From assembly GCA_024760905.1 (NCBI GenBank), contig CM045729.1, positions 44,392,080-44,456,079 on the forward strand: a stretch of DNA of 64,000 bases, read 5' to 3'. The notes below the pieces were generated by a model that saw only the letters and a program-made list of their open reading frames with translations, did no database searches and had not been told where the DNA came from. A program made the position numbers and the translations under genes. The DNA is from Plotosus lineatus (taxonomy: Eukaryota; Chordata; Actinopteri; Siluriformes; Plotosidae). This document shows, one piece after another, positions 54,318 to 64,000 of the stretch (position 1 is its first letter; each line of letters begins with the position of its first letter).

Positions 54318-55945
54318 GATTTTCTGAGTAGATCCTTCCGTAGGAGAGTGCTCAATACTTTTTGGTAGAGCAAAGGTATTTTTATTTTTATTATTTTATA
54401 TATTTAGGTATATAGGACTTTACACAGTATATTATGTTATATAGTATATAATACCATGAAGAAATATTTAAATTATTTATATCTAGTCTATCTGTTAAAT
54501 AGATTGAGTTGAATAGGATTTTAAAGTGATTTATTATTATTTTTTTAACATTCTTGAGCTCTTCACATTCCTTTCCATGTATGCAAAGCTCCACCTCCAG
54601 AGGCTAAGATGGCTTAACTAGATTGTGCATTAGCAAGGACATTACCTTATCACTTTCAAGAGCACGGCACCATTAAGCTGCATGATAGCAAAGTTACAAC
54701 AGACACATGAAATCCAGACCAAGATTTATTTTATAAAAATAACAGCGATTTCAAGCCTCTTTATTTTCATAATGAGGTTTATGCCGTTAAACAATTAGCA
54801 AACCATCTTAAAATAATGGTCTACTTGTTTTCCAGGTTATTTGTGTAGAATACCAAATAGAAAAATGATGGTGGCTCGGTTTAAAAAAAACCCAAAACAA
54901 TAATGAAGCAAACAGTGATTCTGAGGTAACTTTATTCACTCGCTCATTTGACAAAGTGCTTAATCTTATTAGGAGCACAGAGAGTCTGTAACCTATCACA
55001 GCAGACAATGGACGAAGGTGGGGTACTCCCCAAACAGCCTACCAGACCAGTAGAGGTCCAACCACCACACAACTATTCACACTCAGTCACATCTAGAGGC
55101 AATCTGGAACTGACAATAAGCTTAATGTTCCAGAGTATCCACACAAGCAAAGTCGAAAACAGATGCAAACACGGGACCTTTCATACCTATGAAGTGAACG
55201 AACATGCTAAGTGAACACCCCACCTACAGTGTGACACCCCAAGGTTTGGAAAAAAAGTACTACAAATCCAAATATTTTAAATGAGCTTAAGACTCAAGCA
55301 CCTAGGAAATAGGCTCGAATAACAAAGTACTGTATATTTTTCTTCTTAATTAAAAATATAGAGAAGCTTAATATCCTGAAAGCATAACTGACATTTTAGA
55401 ATATTATTGTATAGTTTAGGAGCAATACAACGAAAGTTATAAGGAGGCCGGTGTTGAAATTAATGGACCCAAAGAATTACAATTATACACTTAATACAAT
55501 AAAACACTGATCAGATTCCATGAATCCTGTTCATACATATGACTGTTTCTCTGTAGTCCTGATTGATATATAATTCCCAGAAGAGGATTGGTCACATTTT
55601 TTTTCAGTCTGGTCCCTCTGAAAATCTCGTGAAAATTTTCGTTCCACAGTCACTTCTGGCCTCTTATTAAATTAGGATTGAAAGCTAAAACCAGATTTTC
55701 TGCTTTATGAACAGGTCTAATATTTTAAAAGTTAAAAAAAAAACACAATTGGAATATGAATTAATGGATGTTATAATGAGTATTTTTTTCCTGTTTGTCT
55801 TGTCAGAATGAAGCAATGACTGGATCTCATACACAGAATAGGGTATTTTCCAGGATAACACTGGCTATAATGGAAGACACGGGGTGAATATAATTCTAGG
55901 TCTCATATAGTGTGATTTTTATTTATTTATTTTTGTTTCTCATTG

Positions 55946-56002
<57 letters not shown>

Positions 56003-57533
56003 TCCTCAAAAAATTAGCACATTGTGATAAAGTTCAGTATTTTCTGTAATGTACTGATAAAAATTACATTTTCATATATTTTAGATTCATTTCACACCAA
56101 CTGAAATATTTTAGGTCTTTTATTGTTTTAATACTGATGATTTTGGCATACAGCTCATGAAAACACAAAATTCCTATCTCAAAAAATTAGCATATCATGT
56201 AAAGGTACAACGAGCTATTAACCTAATCATCTCAATCAACCAATTAACTCTAAACACCTGTAAAAGATTCCTGAGGCTTTTAAAAACTCCCAGCCTGGTT
56301 CATTACTCAAAACCACAATCATGGGTAAGACTGCCGACCTGACTGCTGTCCAGAAGGCCATCATTGACACCCTCAAGCAAGAGGGTAAGACACAGAAAGA
56401 AATCTCTGAGCGAATAGGCTGTTCCCAGAGTGCTGTATCAAGCCACCTCAGTGGGACATCTGTGGGAAGGAAAAAGTGTGGCAGAAAACGCTGCACAACC
56501 AGAAGAGGTGACTGGACCCTGAGGAAGATTGTGGAGAAGGGCCGAGTCCAGACCTTGGGGGACCTGTGGAAGCAGTGGACTGGGCTACATTCTCCAGATC
56601 AAGCCACTTTTGAACCAGAAACAGCGGCAGAAGCGTCTGACCTGGGCTACAGAGAAGCAGCACTGGACTGTTGCTCAGTGGTCCAAAGTACTTTTTTCGG
56701 ATGAAAGCAAATTTTGCATGTCATTCGGAAATCAAGGTGCCAGAGTCTGGAGGAAGACTGGGGAGAAGGAAATGCCAAAATGCCTGAAGTCCAGTGTCAA
56801 GTACCCACATTCAGTGATGGTCTGGGGTGCCATGTCAGCTGCTGGTGTTGGTCCACTGTGTTTTATCAAGGGCAGGATCAATGCAGCTAGCTATCAGGAG
56901 ATTTTGGAGCACTTCATGCTTCCATCTGCTGAAAAGCTTTATGGAGATGAAGATTTCATTTTTCATCACGACCTGGCACCTGCTCACAGTGCCAAAACCA
57001 CTGCTAAATGGTTTACTAACCATGGTATTACTGTGCTCAATTGGCCTGCCAACTCTCCTGACCTGAACCCCATAGAGAATCTGTGGGATATTGTGAAGAG
57101 AAAGTTGAGAGACACCAGACCCAACACTGTGGATGAGCTTAAGGCCGCTATCGAAGCATCCTGGGCCTCAGTAACACCTCAGCAGTGCCACAGGCTGATT
57201 GCCTCCATGCCACGCCGCATTGAAGCAGTCATTTCTGCAAAAGGATTCCCGACCAAGTATTGAGTGCATAACTGAACATAATTATTTGAAGGTTGACTTT
57301 TTTTGTATTAAAAGCACTTTTTTTAATTGGTCGGATGAAATATGCTAATTTTTTGAGACAGGGATTTTTGGTTTTCATGAGCTGTATGCCAAAATCATCA
57401 GTATTAAAACAATAAAACACCTGAAATATTTCAGTTGGTGTGCAATGAATCTAAAATATATGAAAGTTTAATTTTTATCAGTACATTACAGAAAATAATG
57501 AACTTTATCACAATATGCTAATTTTTTGAGAAG

Positions 57534-57624
<91 letters not shown>

Positions 57625-60224
57625 AATTATGTGTATATATTTTATGTTTGTCTTCCTTTCGGCTTTTTCCCTTTCTCGGGAGTCGCCACAGCGAATCATT
57701 TGATTCGCACGTTTGATTTGGCAGAGGTTTTTACGTCGGATGCCCTTCCTGTCACAACCCTTTTTAGCAAGGGACAGAAACACGCTGATGGCTTTGCATT
57801 GTTATTTTGTATGTTTTTTTTTGTGGTGGTGGATTTACTTTGGTTGGTACATAGCATTTTCCCTATTTTTCCATAATTCAATTATTGTGACTTAATTCCG
57901 AACCATTCTCTCTCAATGCTTACGGTAATATCCTGTAAACAAACAAACAAAAAATCCAAAATTTGGTACCGTCCACATACTTTTAGCTGTTATTGTGTAT
58001 AAATCTTTGTTGCTTGACTCTGTTATCCTTGTGTGTTAGGTGGTACAGAGCCAACTACAGCATGGCAGAAAACTTGGAATGGGGCAAAGGTTTGGGTTGT
58101 GACTTTGTGATGAAAAGTTGCAAATTCTGGATTGATCAGCAACGTGAAACGTAAGTTATTCACACCTGAATTTTAAGTCTTCAGGTTAGTCTGATCTGAG
58201 TTGATTGCGCTTTGGTGAAAATAAGATTTTCATATAATGAACTGCCCATTGGGTACAAGTTATACAAATAATATTCAAACTTATCCTTTACAGTACTGAG
58301 CACATATGAGCCAAAATCAAGTCTGCTTGATTATTATGCTCGCTGTTCCGCTTTCCTTCTTAAAAGATGTGGGTTGGATTCAGGCACAGTACACATCAGT
58401 GTACATTCGAGCATGGAACTCCAATTTGATCTTGTGCACTTCTGAATTAATTTTTAGAATATTTAGGGTAATAATCTGCCTGGTTCTCAACTTACTGATG
58501 ATTACAAAATGTGTTCAGGAGGAAAGTAAAGCTACAACTTCCTCACTTAACATCAGCTTTGTTTTTATAAAAAAATACCCGTATACATGGAACATGATTT
58601 ACTAAAAATTGCTGCATTGTATAATATAAAATAATTGTTCAGGCACCGAGCCCAAAACAAGAGCACGTGAGCGCAAACCTCTGCCAAGCCTACCCAATCC
58701 TCATATGAACCAGAAGTCAAAAGCCCTTCTTGCGAACAATATTAAATAATCCTTGAAAAATAAATCTGGCTCCAAATGAATGTGGTATTTGCAGGAGCCC
58801 CACGCTGACCCCGTACTGTGACTCTGTTCGAGGAATGCCTTTACAGCTGTCCTGCCGGCAGGACCAACTGGCAGTGGCTGTGTGCAACCTGCAGAAATAC
58901 CCTCAGGCTCTGCCCCGAGAATATCAGGTAAAATGCATATATTGTAGCACCAGTTGTCTCGTATACCACAGAGGAATGTATGAGAATTAAATTCAGGAAA
59001 TATTGGTGCTGCAACAGATTTTCTGCTTCACTTCTTGTTAGCAGTTTTTTCAAGGGAAGGCTGTTTTATTGGAATAATTCAACCACGTGTGGCTGTTCAC
59101 AGTATTTTGACAGTATATCTGGGGTAGCTGAAGACGATTTGCCCTTTTATGGCGGTTCAGTGGCAATTGCAGACTATTGCCCTTTCAGTCAAGAGTTCAG
59201 CTGGCATCTGAGTGGAGAGTACCAGCGCAGCTCCTTTTGCAGAATTCAGGAAAACCAGCCAGGTAAGACCTCCTCTGTGTCCATCCGTTGCCTTCCCCGC
59301 ACTTCGTGTGCACAAAATATCATGGGTGCTGCCAGTAATGTTTAGCCTTCCTTAGCCTTTCTTTATGGCTCTCAACTGCAGATATCTGCTTTTTAAACTG
59401 ACTGCACACTTTCACTTAAATATTTACCTTCAGCTCTTCTACAAGCTGGTGTGAATTGTGCTATTGACTGTATGAGGAAATCGCATTTAATTATCAAGGT
59501 TTTAGACATTATTTGTAGATTCCCTGACTTTTTTTTTTTTTTTGTTTGTTTATTAAACTGACCCTTTGTCTAATATCGTCTTTTGCATGAAGTAAATAAA
59601 TGCATTTATTATATGGCAATGAAAGTATGCACAATCTAATTAGTTGATGTTCAGGCAATAAATTGTATTGTATAGACCAGCACATACAGTATCACCTTGC
59701 CAGTTAGCCGTTACCTTGCTGCACTGTGCACAATGATGTTTCGCAGCTTCAACAAGATCAGAACAAGCCAACAGCTGCTTGTCACGAGTACATGTGGAGA
59801 CAGAATACAAGCCAGGTGAGGTGTTTATTGTGGATTGGCAACCCAAGAATTCCAGAAAATGAAACACAAAGTGAAGCAAATAGCATGTAGCCATCTTCCA
59901 AAGCCAAGAATAGGAAACATCTTGAAAATTGGACACCCAGAACCCAACAAAGATGGATGCTGAAAGGGTTAACACACCACACACAAGGAGGGCACTTAAA
60001 TCAACTTCCTGATTACACTCACCAATGCCGCCTACTCTGGAAAATTCAGTTCGCCGGGAAATTGTACGTCCTGTTGTCTAGAAGTGGGCACATAACTGTG
60101 CCTGAAATAAAATGAAATAAAGGAGGCATATACATGGATCCCTCACTTTCCGCAGTTAACGGGGACCGAGACCCCCCCCTTACTGACGTATACATATATA
60201 TGTATATATGTGTGTGTGTGTGTG

Positions 60225-60274
<50 letters not shown>

Positions 60275-60534
60275 GTGTGTGTGTGTATATAATATAAATA
60301 AAAACGTATTCAACGTTATAAATGCTTATACAGTAATAACAAACATTCAAAAATAATGCAGAAGATGTGTGTGTACGCACAGATGCGCATCTCTCACAAA
60401 AATGTAAGTAGTTTTGTTGGTTTTTTTTTTTGTTTTTGTTTTCCGCGGTGAATGGGGACTGAGACAACCAAGTAGCGAAGGATCCCTGTATGTGTATATA
60501 TGTATGTGTATGTATATATGTATGTGTGTATATA

Positions 60535-60610
<76 letters not shown>

Positions 60611-60747
60611 GCGTGTGTATGTGTAGATAATTGTTTGGAACTTTATCCACATCAGCAGTAGATTACTAATACTGATACCCAAGGGTCTGATTTATTTAGG
60701 TTTTTTTTTTTTTGTTACTTCCACCAAAGAGGTTATGTCTTACTCTC

Positions 60748-60781
<34 letters not shown>

Positions 60782-62657
60782 TATATTTGTTAGCAGGATT
60801 ATTTACAAAAAAAAAAAGTCATGCATGGATTTTCAAGAAATTTCTGCCAGGTATGAGGCTCTGGACATGGAAGACTCCATTAGATTTTGGAGCTGATCCA
60901 GATGAAATTCTGAATCCAAGAATGCTTAAAGGATTCAGTAACATTGTGAGAAAATGATTTTTTTTAATGTGTAGTTATGCAGCAGGTCCTACAAAGGGGG
61001 TGGGGAGTGGTGTACTTTCTGTTAATTTTCAAACTATTGTGTGTGGATTTTCATGAAATTTATCAGTGGCATTTGAAAAATGAAGACTCCATGATATGAT
61101 GATCTGAAATTTAAAAAAATATCTTTAACTCTGTGATTCAAGTAGGGGATTGCTGTCTTGGGCTTGGTGGAGGTTTGTATGCTTCGAGTGCTGATATTTT
61201 TAGTGTCATTAATTCACTGCAGACTCCTGGAGAAATTACGCAGCTGAAGAATATGGACCTGACTCTGTTTGTCTGTACCAGAAGTCACCCTTCATCATGG
61301 AGCAGTGTGATAAACGCATGACCTACCCAGACTGGGGAAGTGGCTGCTATAAGGTGTGTCATATGAAGTATTGTTATTAAAAAGTCCATTCTAATAATGT
61401 TTTTAGGTCATGCATGATTGACATTTTCATTGTTTTCATGACCATAGCAGAGCTGGTTGTTTTGTTTCCCCAGATGTTATGCTCAGTAGAAGGTTTACAA
61501 GTGTTGGTGCAGGATCAGAGTTTCCTGTGTGTGTATGCAGGCCAGGAGCTTAATGTGAATGTGAGGATGAATGAGTGGGTATACAGCGGACAGCTGCTCT
61601 GCCCTGCTTGCTCAAACTTCTGCAGCCACTGCCCTCTTCCTCACAAGCTCCCGCCAGTCAACACTACTACTCGCACTGTTCGCATAGGTAGTCTTACTTT
61701 CTGTTTTTCATCCTGAGCTCAATGTGACATTTCTTTAAATATAATTGCCCTTATGCTGGGTTTACGCTAGGCCACGATGTCCACAAAATCCACGATTTGA
61801 GCAGAAGTTGGAGGTGAGCGGGTAGGTGAGTGGGTGTGTTGTGTTGTGTCGTGTCATGTCATGATCTTGAGGGAACTTGGTGGAATCGTGATGATGGTGA
61901 CAAAACTTTTTGACCATTAAAAGTATTGCCACGATTATCACGATTTGACGCCAAATCTAGAGAGAGAGAGCGCGATCGGAAGTGGAAATGGCAGTATAGA
62001 GTAACAGAACTTGGCAGACCTTAACAAAACAGATCTTGATGTGCCATTGTAGTTGACCTTGATGAACTTGGAAACACAATTCCTTCAAGTTTTCTCTCTT
62101 GAATGCATGGATTGTCTTTGGTATCCCTGGAGAGAATAAGAGGGTGGCACCTGCCTCCTTTCTACAGCACGATCATGCTCCAAACATGGCTCATGCTCCA
62201 AACATGGCTGTCTTGGGTAAATCATAGTCATAATTCATAGGAGATCTTAAGAGAACTTGAGGAATGTCAGAGATCTTAAAAGTACCTAACAGAATGTGAC
62301 AGAGCTTGAGAACATATTGTGGTGATTGCAAGAGAACTTAAGGGAACATGATGAAATTCAAGGCAGATCCTGACCAGAATCATGTTGGCGGCATGACCAA
62401 ATGTTACAGACTGTATTTAAAAAAAAAATGTACTGAGCGCAAAGAAACAAACATAAAGGTAAACAAGAATAATTATGAATGGTGGACATTGCGGCCCCGG
62501 TATAAACCCAGCATTATATTAGATGCCATTGTTTAGTTGTTTTGCTTTCTTGCCAGATCCTTGCTCCAGCTCTTCTGGCTTGGTGGTGACTTTGCAGGGG
62601 CTCCTCTTCAACCTCATTCCATTGCTGGCAGGCTTCATAGTGTGTGTAATGAATTAA
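46341..62657 (+). CDS. lmln: Leishmanolysin-like zinc metallopeptidase (LMLN), complete 17-exon gene
   Basis: Peptidase family M8 enzyme; LMLN proteins act in secretory or surface compartments and are linked to cell migration and division (family knowledge). Coding exons: 46341-46448, 50007-50104, 50184-50214, 50327-50409, 50490-50607, 52510-52688, 53385-53490, 53582-53676, 53767-53884, 53983-54090, 55807-55883, 58040-58150, 58795-58927, 59103-59262, 61223-61353, 61474-61687, 62557-62657. Every junction is GT-AG and phases match, giving 1971 nt and 656 aa, close to the usual vertebrate length. The start has a Kozak-like context and opens a hydrophobic signal peptide (about residues 9-20). The zinc site HEIMH lies at about 235-239, the third ligand in NHWE at about 341, and the Met-turn methionine in IMEDTG at about 370. 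NIT, NYS and NTT sequons and many Cys suit an exported protein. The last 30 residues are hydrophobic, fitting a membrane anchor. No frameshift or stop is seen. Confidence 0.95.
46476..46590 (+). repeat. A27 then (TG)n(TA)n, 28 bp after lmln exon 1
   Basis: A tract 46476-46500, short TG, about 29 TA units, then CA. Very close to the exon 1 donor at 46449. Confidence 0.9.
46725..47058 (-). repeat. Mermaid-like SINE, complete, in lmln intron 1
   Basis: Tail 'agggttgcagagaggctgga', (CA)n, core 'gggaggaaactggagtaccc', head 'ggactcgaacccaggacctt' in minus orientation. Confidence 0.75.
47059..47699. other. lmln intron 1 sequence with a possible DNA-element end
   Basis: A T-rich stretch at 47150-47215, then 'ggggtgaataatttgcttgt', which resembles fish DNA-transposon ends. 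Not resolved. Confidence 0.35.
47700..47832 (+). repeat. Mermaid-like SINE tail in lmln intron 1
   Basis: 'gcgatggcctggtgagctgt' to 'ggttcagtaaatgaatgaat'. Confidence 0.7.
48200..48478 (-). repeat. tRNA-derived fish repeat, type P, in lmln intron 1
   Basis: The right end 'ctaaccattaggctatggct' is a tRNA-like head in minus orientation; 'ttgctcaagggcacttcaac' marks the middle. Same family as 51345-51565. Confidence 0.6.
48757..48975 (+). repeat. Common fish dispersed repeat in lmln intron 1
   Basis: 'aattcaattatgttttattt', 'cattgtcccaaagcagcttt' and 'ccttgagaggaaccagaccc' are hallmarks of a widespread fish repeat. No coding capacity. Confidence 0.65.
48976..49814. other. lmln intron 1 sequence
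   Basis: No element recognised apart from short TA and A runs. Confidence 0.5.
49815..49908 (-). repeat. Mermaid-like SINE tail, 100 bp before lmln exon 2
   Basis: 'cattcattcattcattttct' then 'agggtcacagggaggctgac'. Confidence 0.7.
50957..51285 (+). mobile_element. tRNA-derived SINE with RTE-like tail, in lmln intron 5
   Basis: AGTTTGTCAGGAGCT (50942-50956) and AGTTTGTAAGGAGCT (51286-51300) form a target duplication with one change. The B-box part of the head is deleted. The tail matches the RTE LINE ends and finishes GAAGAAG. Confidence 0.86.
51340..51565 (+). repeat. tRNA-derived fish repeat, type P, in lmln intron 5
   Basis: Head 'actaatggttagagaagtgg', middle 'gaccttgagcaaggaaccta', and a doubled 'gtgtgtgacagcccac' near 51527-51565. 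Confidence 0.6.
51566..52509. other. lmln intron 5 sequence
   Basis: AT-rich with a T22 run at 51849. The ORF at 52322-52606 overlaps exon 6 only in the wrong frame. Confidence 0.5.
52868..53265 (+). repeat. SINE type C split by another SINE, in lmln intron 6
   Basis: Head and middle at 52868-53032, 3' part at 53216-53265. A second tRNA-derived SINE (53033-53215) sits in between. Confidence 0.7.
53033..53215 (+). repeat. tRNA-derived SINE, type K
   Basis: Head GGTAGTGGCTTGGTGGTTAA and B-box GGTTCAATCCCC, ending 'gttgctctggataatggtgt' and 'ccataaatgtaaa', a tail shared by many fish SINEs. Inserted in a type C SINE. Confidence 0.7.
54096..54520. repeat. Overlapping direct and inverted repeats in lmln intron 10
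   Basis: 'gactttacacagtatattat' recurs directly at 54216 and 54415. 'tagactagatataaataatt' (54141) recurs inverted near 54470, with 'ttcttcatggt' beside it. A (TG)n(TA)n tract lies between. Confidence 0.7.
54925..55245 (-). repeat. Mermaid-like SINE in lmln intron 10
   Basis: Tail 'cactcgctcatttgacaaag', middle 'cacatctagaggcaatctgg', degraded head near 55170-55240. Confidence 0.6.
55246..55806. other. lmln intron 10 sequence
   Basis: Nothing recognised; ends in the exon 11 acceptor. Confidence 0.5.
55943..56000 (+). repeat. (TG)n(TA)n left of the Tc1 element
   Basis: TG then TA run ending at the Tc1 inverted repeat. Confidence 0.9.
56001..57540 (+). mobile_element. Tc1-like DNA transposon in lmln intron 11, IR/DR type
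   Basis: Long inverted repeats of about 200 bp (56001-56200 and 57335-57538). Each holds an outer and an inner CTCAAAAAATTAGCA direct repeat (left: 56005 and 56178), the IR/DR layout known from Sleeping Beauty-type elements. It lies between exon 11 and exon 12 of lmln, and both flanks are (TG)n(TA)n tracts. Confidence 0.9.
56321..57263 (+). pseudogene. Tc1-like transposase with one internal deletion
   Basis: The N-terminal frame (56321 to about 56590) carries a paired-like helix-turn-helix ([20 protein letters not shown]) that binds the inverted repeats. The rest continues in another frame to 57263. The DD34E catalytic triad is visible: [15 protein letters not shown] and NPIENLW, with 34 residues between the last two. 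Around 56575-56600 roughly 20 expected codons are missing and the frame changes. No other break was seen, so this is a fairly young copy. The ending GFPTKY is typical of the family. Confidence 0.88.
57537..57617 (+). repeat. (TG)n(TA)n right of the Tc1 element
   Basis: Same composition and order as the left flank. Confidence 0.9.
57648..57802 (-). repeat. SINE fragment with RTE-like tail, in lmln intron 11
   Basis: The minus strand carries the SINE tail and the 3' edge of the body ('cagcgtgtttctgtcccttg'). The head is missing. Confidence 0.8.
58151..58794. other. lmln intron 12 sequence
   Basis: A 99-codon ORF (58306-58605) shows no domain and is treated as chance. Confidence 0.5.
59263..60132. 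other. lmln intron 14, first part
   Basis: No repeat family recognised before the MITE. Minus-strand ORFs at 59640-59984 show nothing familiar. Confidence 0.45.
60133..60488. mobile_element. MITE (GGATCCCT ends), uninterrupted copy in an lmln intron
   Basis: The left end GGATCCCTCACTTTCCGC and right end AAGGATCCCTG form inverted repeats between TA dinucleotides (60131-60132, 60489-60490). The inside matches 45559-45900, including 'aaacattcaaaaataatgca' and 'gatgcgcatctc'. An internal (TG)n(TA)n tract has expanded at the point where the related copy took up a LINE. Confidence 0.8.
60536..60607 (+). repeat. (TG)n(TA)n beside the intact MITE
   Basis: TG then about 25 TA units. A similar tract occurs at 60211-60268 inside the MITE. 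Confidence 0.9.
60716..61195. repeat. MITE-like fish repeat just before lmln exon 15
   Basis: The left end 'ttccaccaaagaggttatg' and the right end 'cttggtggaggtttgtatg' are imperfect inverted repeats. The inside has 'ggattttcaagaaatttctg' and 'ttggagctgatccagatga' phrases known from a common fish MITE. It ends 28 bp before exon 15. Confidence 0.6.
61688..62556. other. lmln intron 16
   Basis: Contains GTGTTGT-type simple sequence near 61836 and several near-repeats of 'gagggaacttg'. No gene seen. Confidence 0.45.
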
Positions 62658-64000
62658 AATTGCTCTGTGTAATGGTGGGAGTGCACGGAAGAGGTTGGGA
62701 TCCAATTTCCACAGGCCTCCTGTTGTGTTTCTTATATTAGCAGGGAAAGCAGTGCTTGCTGTTACTGTATTGATGTACACTGACGTCTCGCTCCTGCAAC
62801 ACGAAGTTAGTCAGTTGGAAAAAGCCATTGACTGCACTAGATATTAATGGCCAGTCAGCTGTATTTGAGACTACAAGCCATAGTCGTACAAGCAGGCTTG
62901 CAGCAGGTAATCTTAAAAATGCAGGTGCTAATTTATGACTTCTACATATCTCCAGTGGACACAGTGTTTTTGTCGAGGTGAAGAAGGTATAGATTTGTTT
63001 GTTTGTTTGTTGGTTGGTTGGTTGGTTGGGTGGTTGTGGATGAGTGAAATCGAGTGTGTGGTGTGTCTATTTCGTGGCTAAAACAAATTCAGGAGAAACT
63101 TTCTAGATTTAGGTGAAGAGGTCCAAATTCTACATTTAATGGTAATGATTGTTTGAACTGACATGCACTGTAAGGAAAAGAACATCCTATGTAGTTCATA
63201 ATTTCACTTTTTATAGATATATTTACTGAGATTTTTGTGAGGTTTTTAAGACTTATTCCGGGTGTACACCGTCTCGCACCTCAAGTCAGCTGGGATTGGC
63301 TCCAACTCAAACACCCCCCTCCCCCCGTAATCCTGGAAAAAAAAAAAAAAAAAAAAAATTTGGTCTGAATAATGGATGGATAAGCAGTGTCCTTAACTGG
63401 GCCCTGTTTTTTAATTCTACGTGTCAGACTGATTTAACAAAAAATGCACTAATTTGAAAAACCAGATACCTTGGGTCAGAGTTTCCACATAATCATGCAA
63501 ATTCTTAACTTCTGGTTAGTAAATTTGACTTTTTCCAACATTTAGCTTGAATGTGTGATTGTCACTTTCAGTCCAAAGGGGCGTTGCTATAATCATTATT
63601 CTTAAAAAAAAAAAGCAAACACTAGTTCCATGCTTGCATGTATGGGGCACAAAAGCTTCCTTTCCTTGTTTGTTTCTTATTTTCTTTTAATTTCAAGTAA
63701 AATATTTTACTTTTTAATATTTACTAGCCCGATCTCTTACACCAGTTGAGTATACTTGTGTTGAATGGACCAGCACATCGTGTACCAAGTTTATAGTTTA
63801 TTTTTATTAAACCACAGTGGCTGATTCGGAAGGTTCTATACAGAAGATCTTTGAACATTTTACAGTTTCTTTTGGTCATTTATTAACCTTCAATATGTTT
63901 TGTGCTTGACTAATTACCAAATATCTGACATTGGATACAGACAAACACTGTGCAGACACATTTGATAATTTCAGATTATAAACTAGAACATGTTGTATCT
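62658..64000. other. lmln 3' UTR and downstream sequence
   Basis: No AATAAA lies close to the stop. It holds a GTTT/GGTT run at 62995-63030 and the SINE tail at 63245-63395. No further gene is visible. Confidence 0.45.
63245..63395 (+). repeat. SINE tail with A20 tract downstream of lmln
   Basis: 'acttattccgggtgtacacc' to 'cagctgggattggctccaac', then A-rich and 'aataatggatggataagcag'. Confidence 0.6.

Noticed and set aside
59640..59984. 114-codon minus-strand ORF in lmln intron 14
   Set aside because: No domain, no start context and no repeat match; likely chance.

Overview
The window is vertebrate nuclear DNA, almost certainly from a teleost fish. Genes are split by GT-AG introns. The gaps are packed with tRNA-derived SINEs, a Rex3 LINE, RTE-type LINEs, Tc1/mariner, Tigger and hAT elements, fish MITEs and (TG)n/(TA)n microsatellites. 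An otophysan fish such as a catfish would fit the repeats, but the species cannot be fixed by eye.

Three host genes are supported, all on the + strand. Two are tandem paralogues of a PRR13-like low-complexity gene, at 17803-18423 (171 aa) and 27696-28478 (220 aa). Both have an Asn/Gln-rich start, a 14-residue Pro-Tyr-Pro-Gly-Gly repeat, a basic or His-rich segment, and a short last exon coding for a Ser-rich acidic tail. Each appears to have a distant non-coding first exon with a related CCAAT-type promoter, near 1280-1520 and 22285-22474. The third gene is lmln, a leishmanolysin-like M8 zinc metallopeptidase. It runs from 46341 to 62657 in 17 coding exons that join in frame to 656 codons with no break.

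Layout: 1-16.6 kb is repeat-dense. It holds three long RTE-type LINE copies, one Rex3 copy, a Tigger element split by the best RTE copy, and a 1.3-kb fold-back structure. 16.6-28.5 kb holds the two PRR13-like genes and a rearranged segmental duplication that carries an extra copy of the promoter segment. 28.6-30.7 kb is a complete but dead hAT element with an 8-bp target duplication and a nested SINE. 30.7-41.4 kb is a graveyard of Tc1, LINE and SINE copies. 41.4-45.9 kb is a MITE split by a 4-kb LINE whose protein ends in a zinc finger. 46-62.7 kb is lmln, with a Tc1 element, an intact copy of the same MITE and several SINEs in its introns. 62.7-64 kb is downstream sequence.

No prokaryotic system, CRISPR array, rRNA gene or free-standing tRNA gene was seen. 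The least routine signals are: the paired PRR13-like paralogues that swapped a Lys-His repeat for a His-Gly repeat; a SINE made from a tRNA-like head, a shared body and both ends of an RTE LINE; the same SINE head and body carrying other tails; and the orphan promoter copy.
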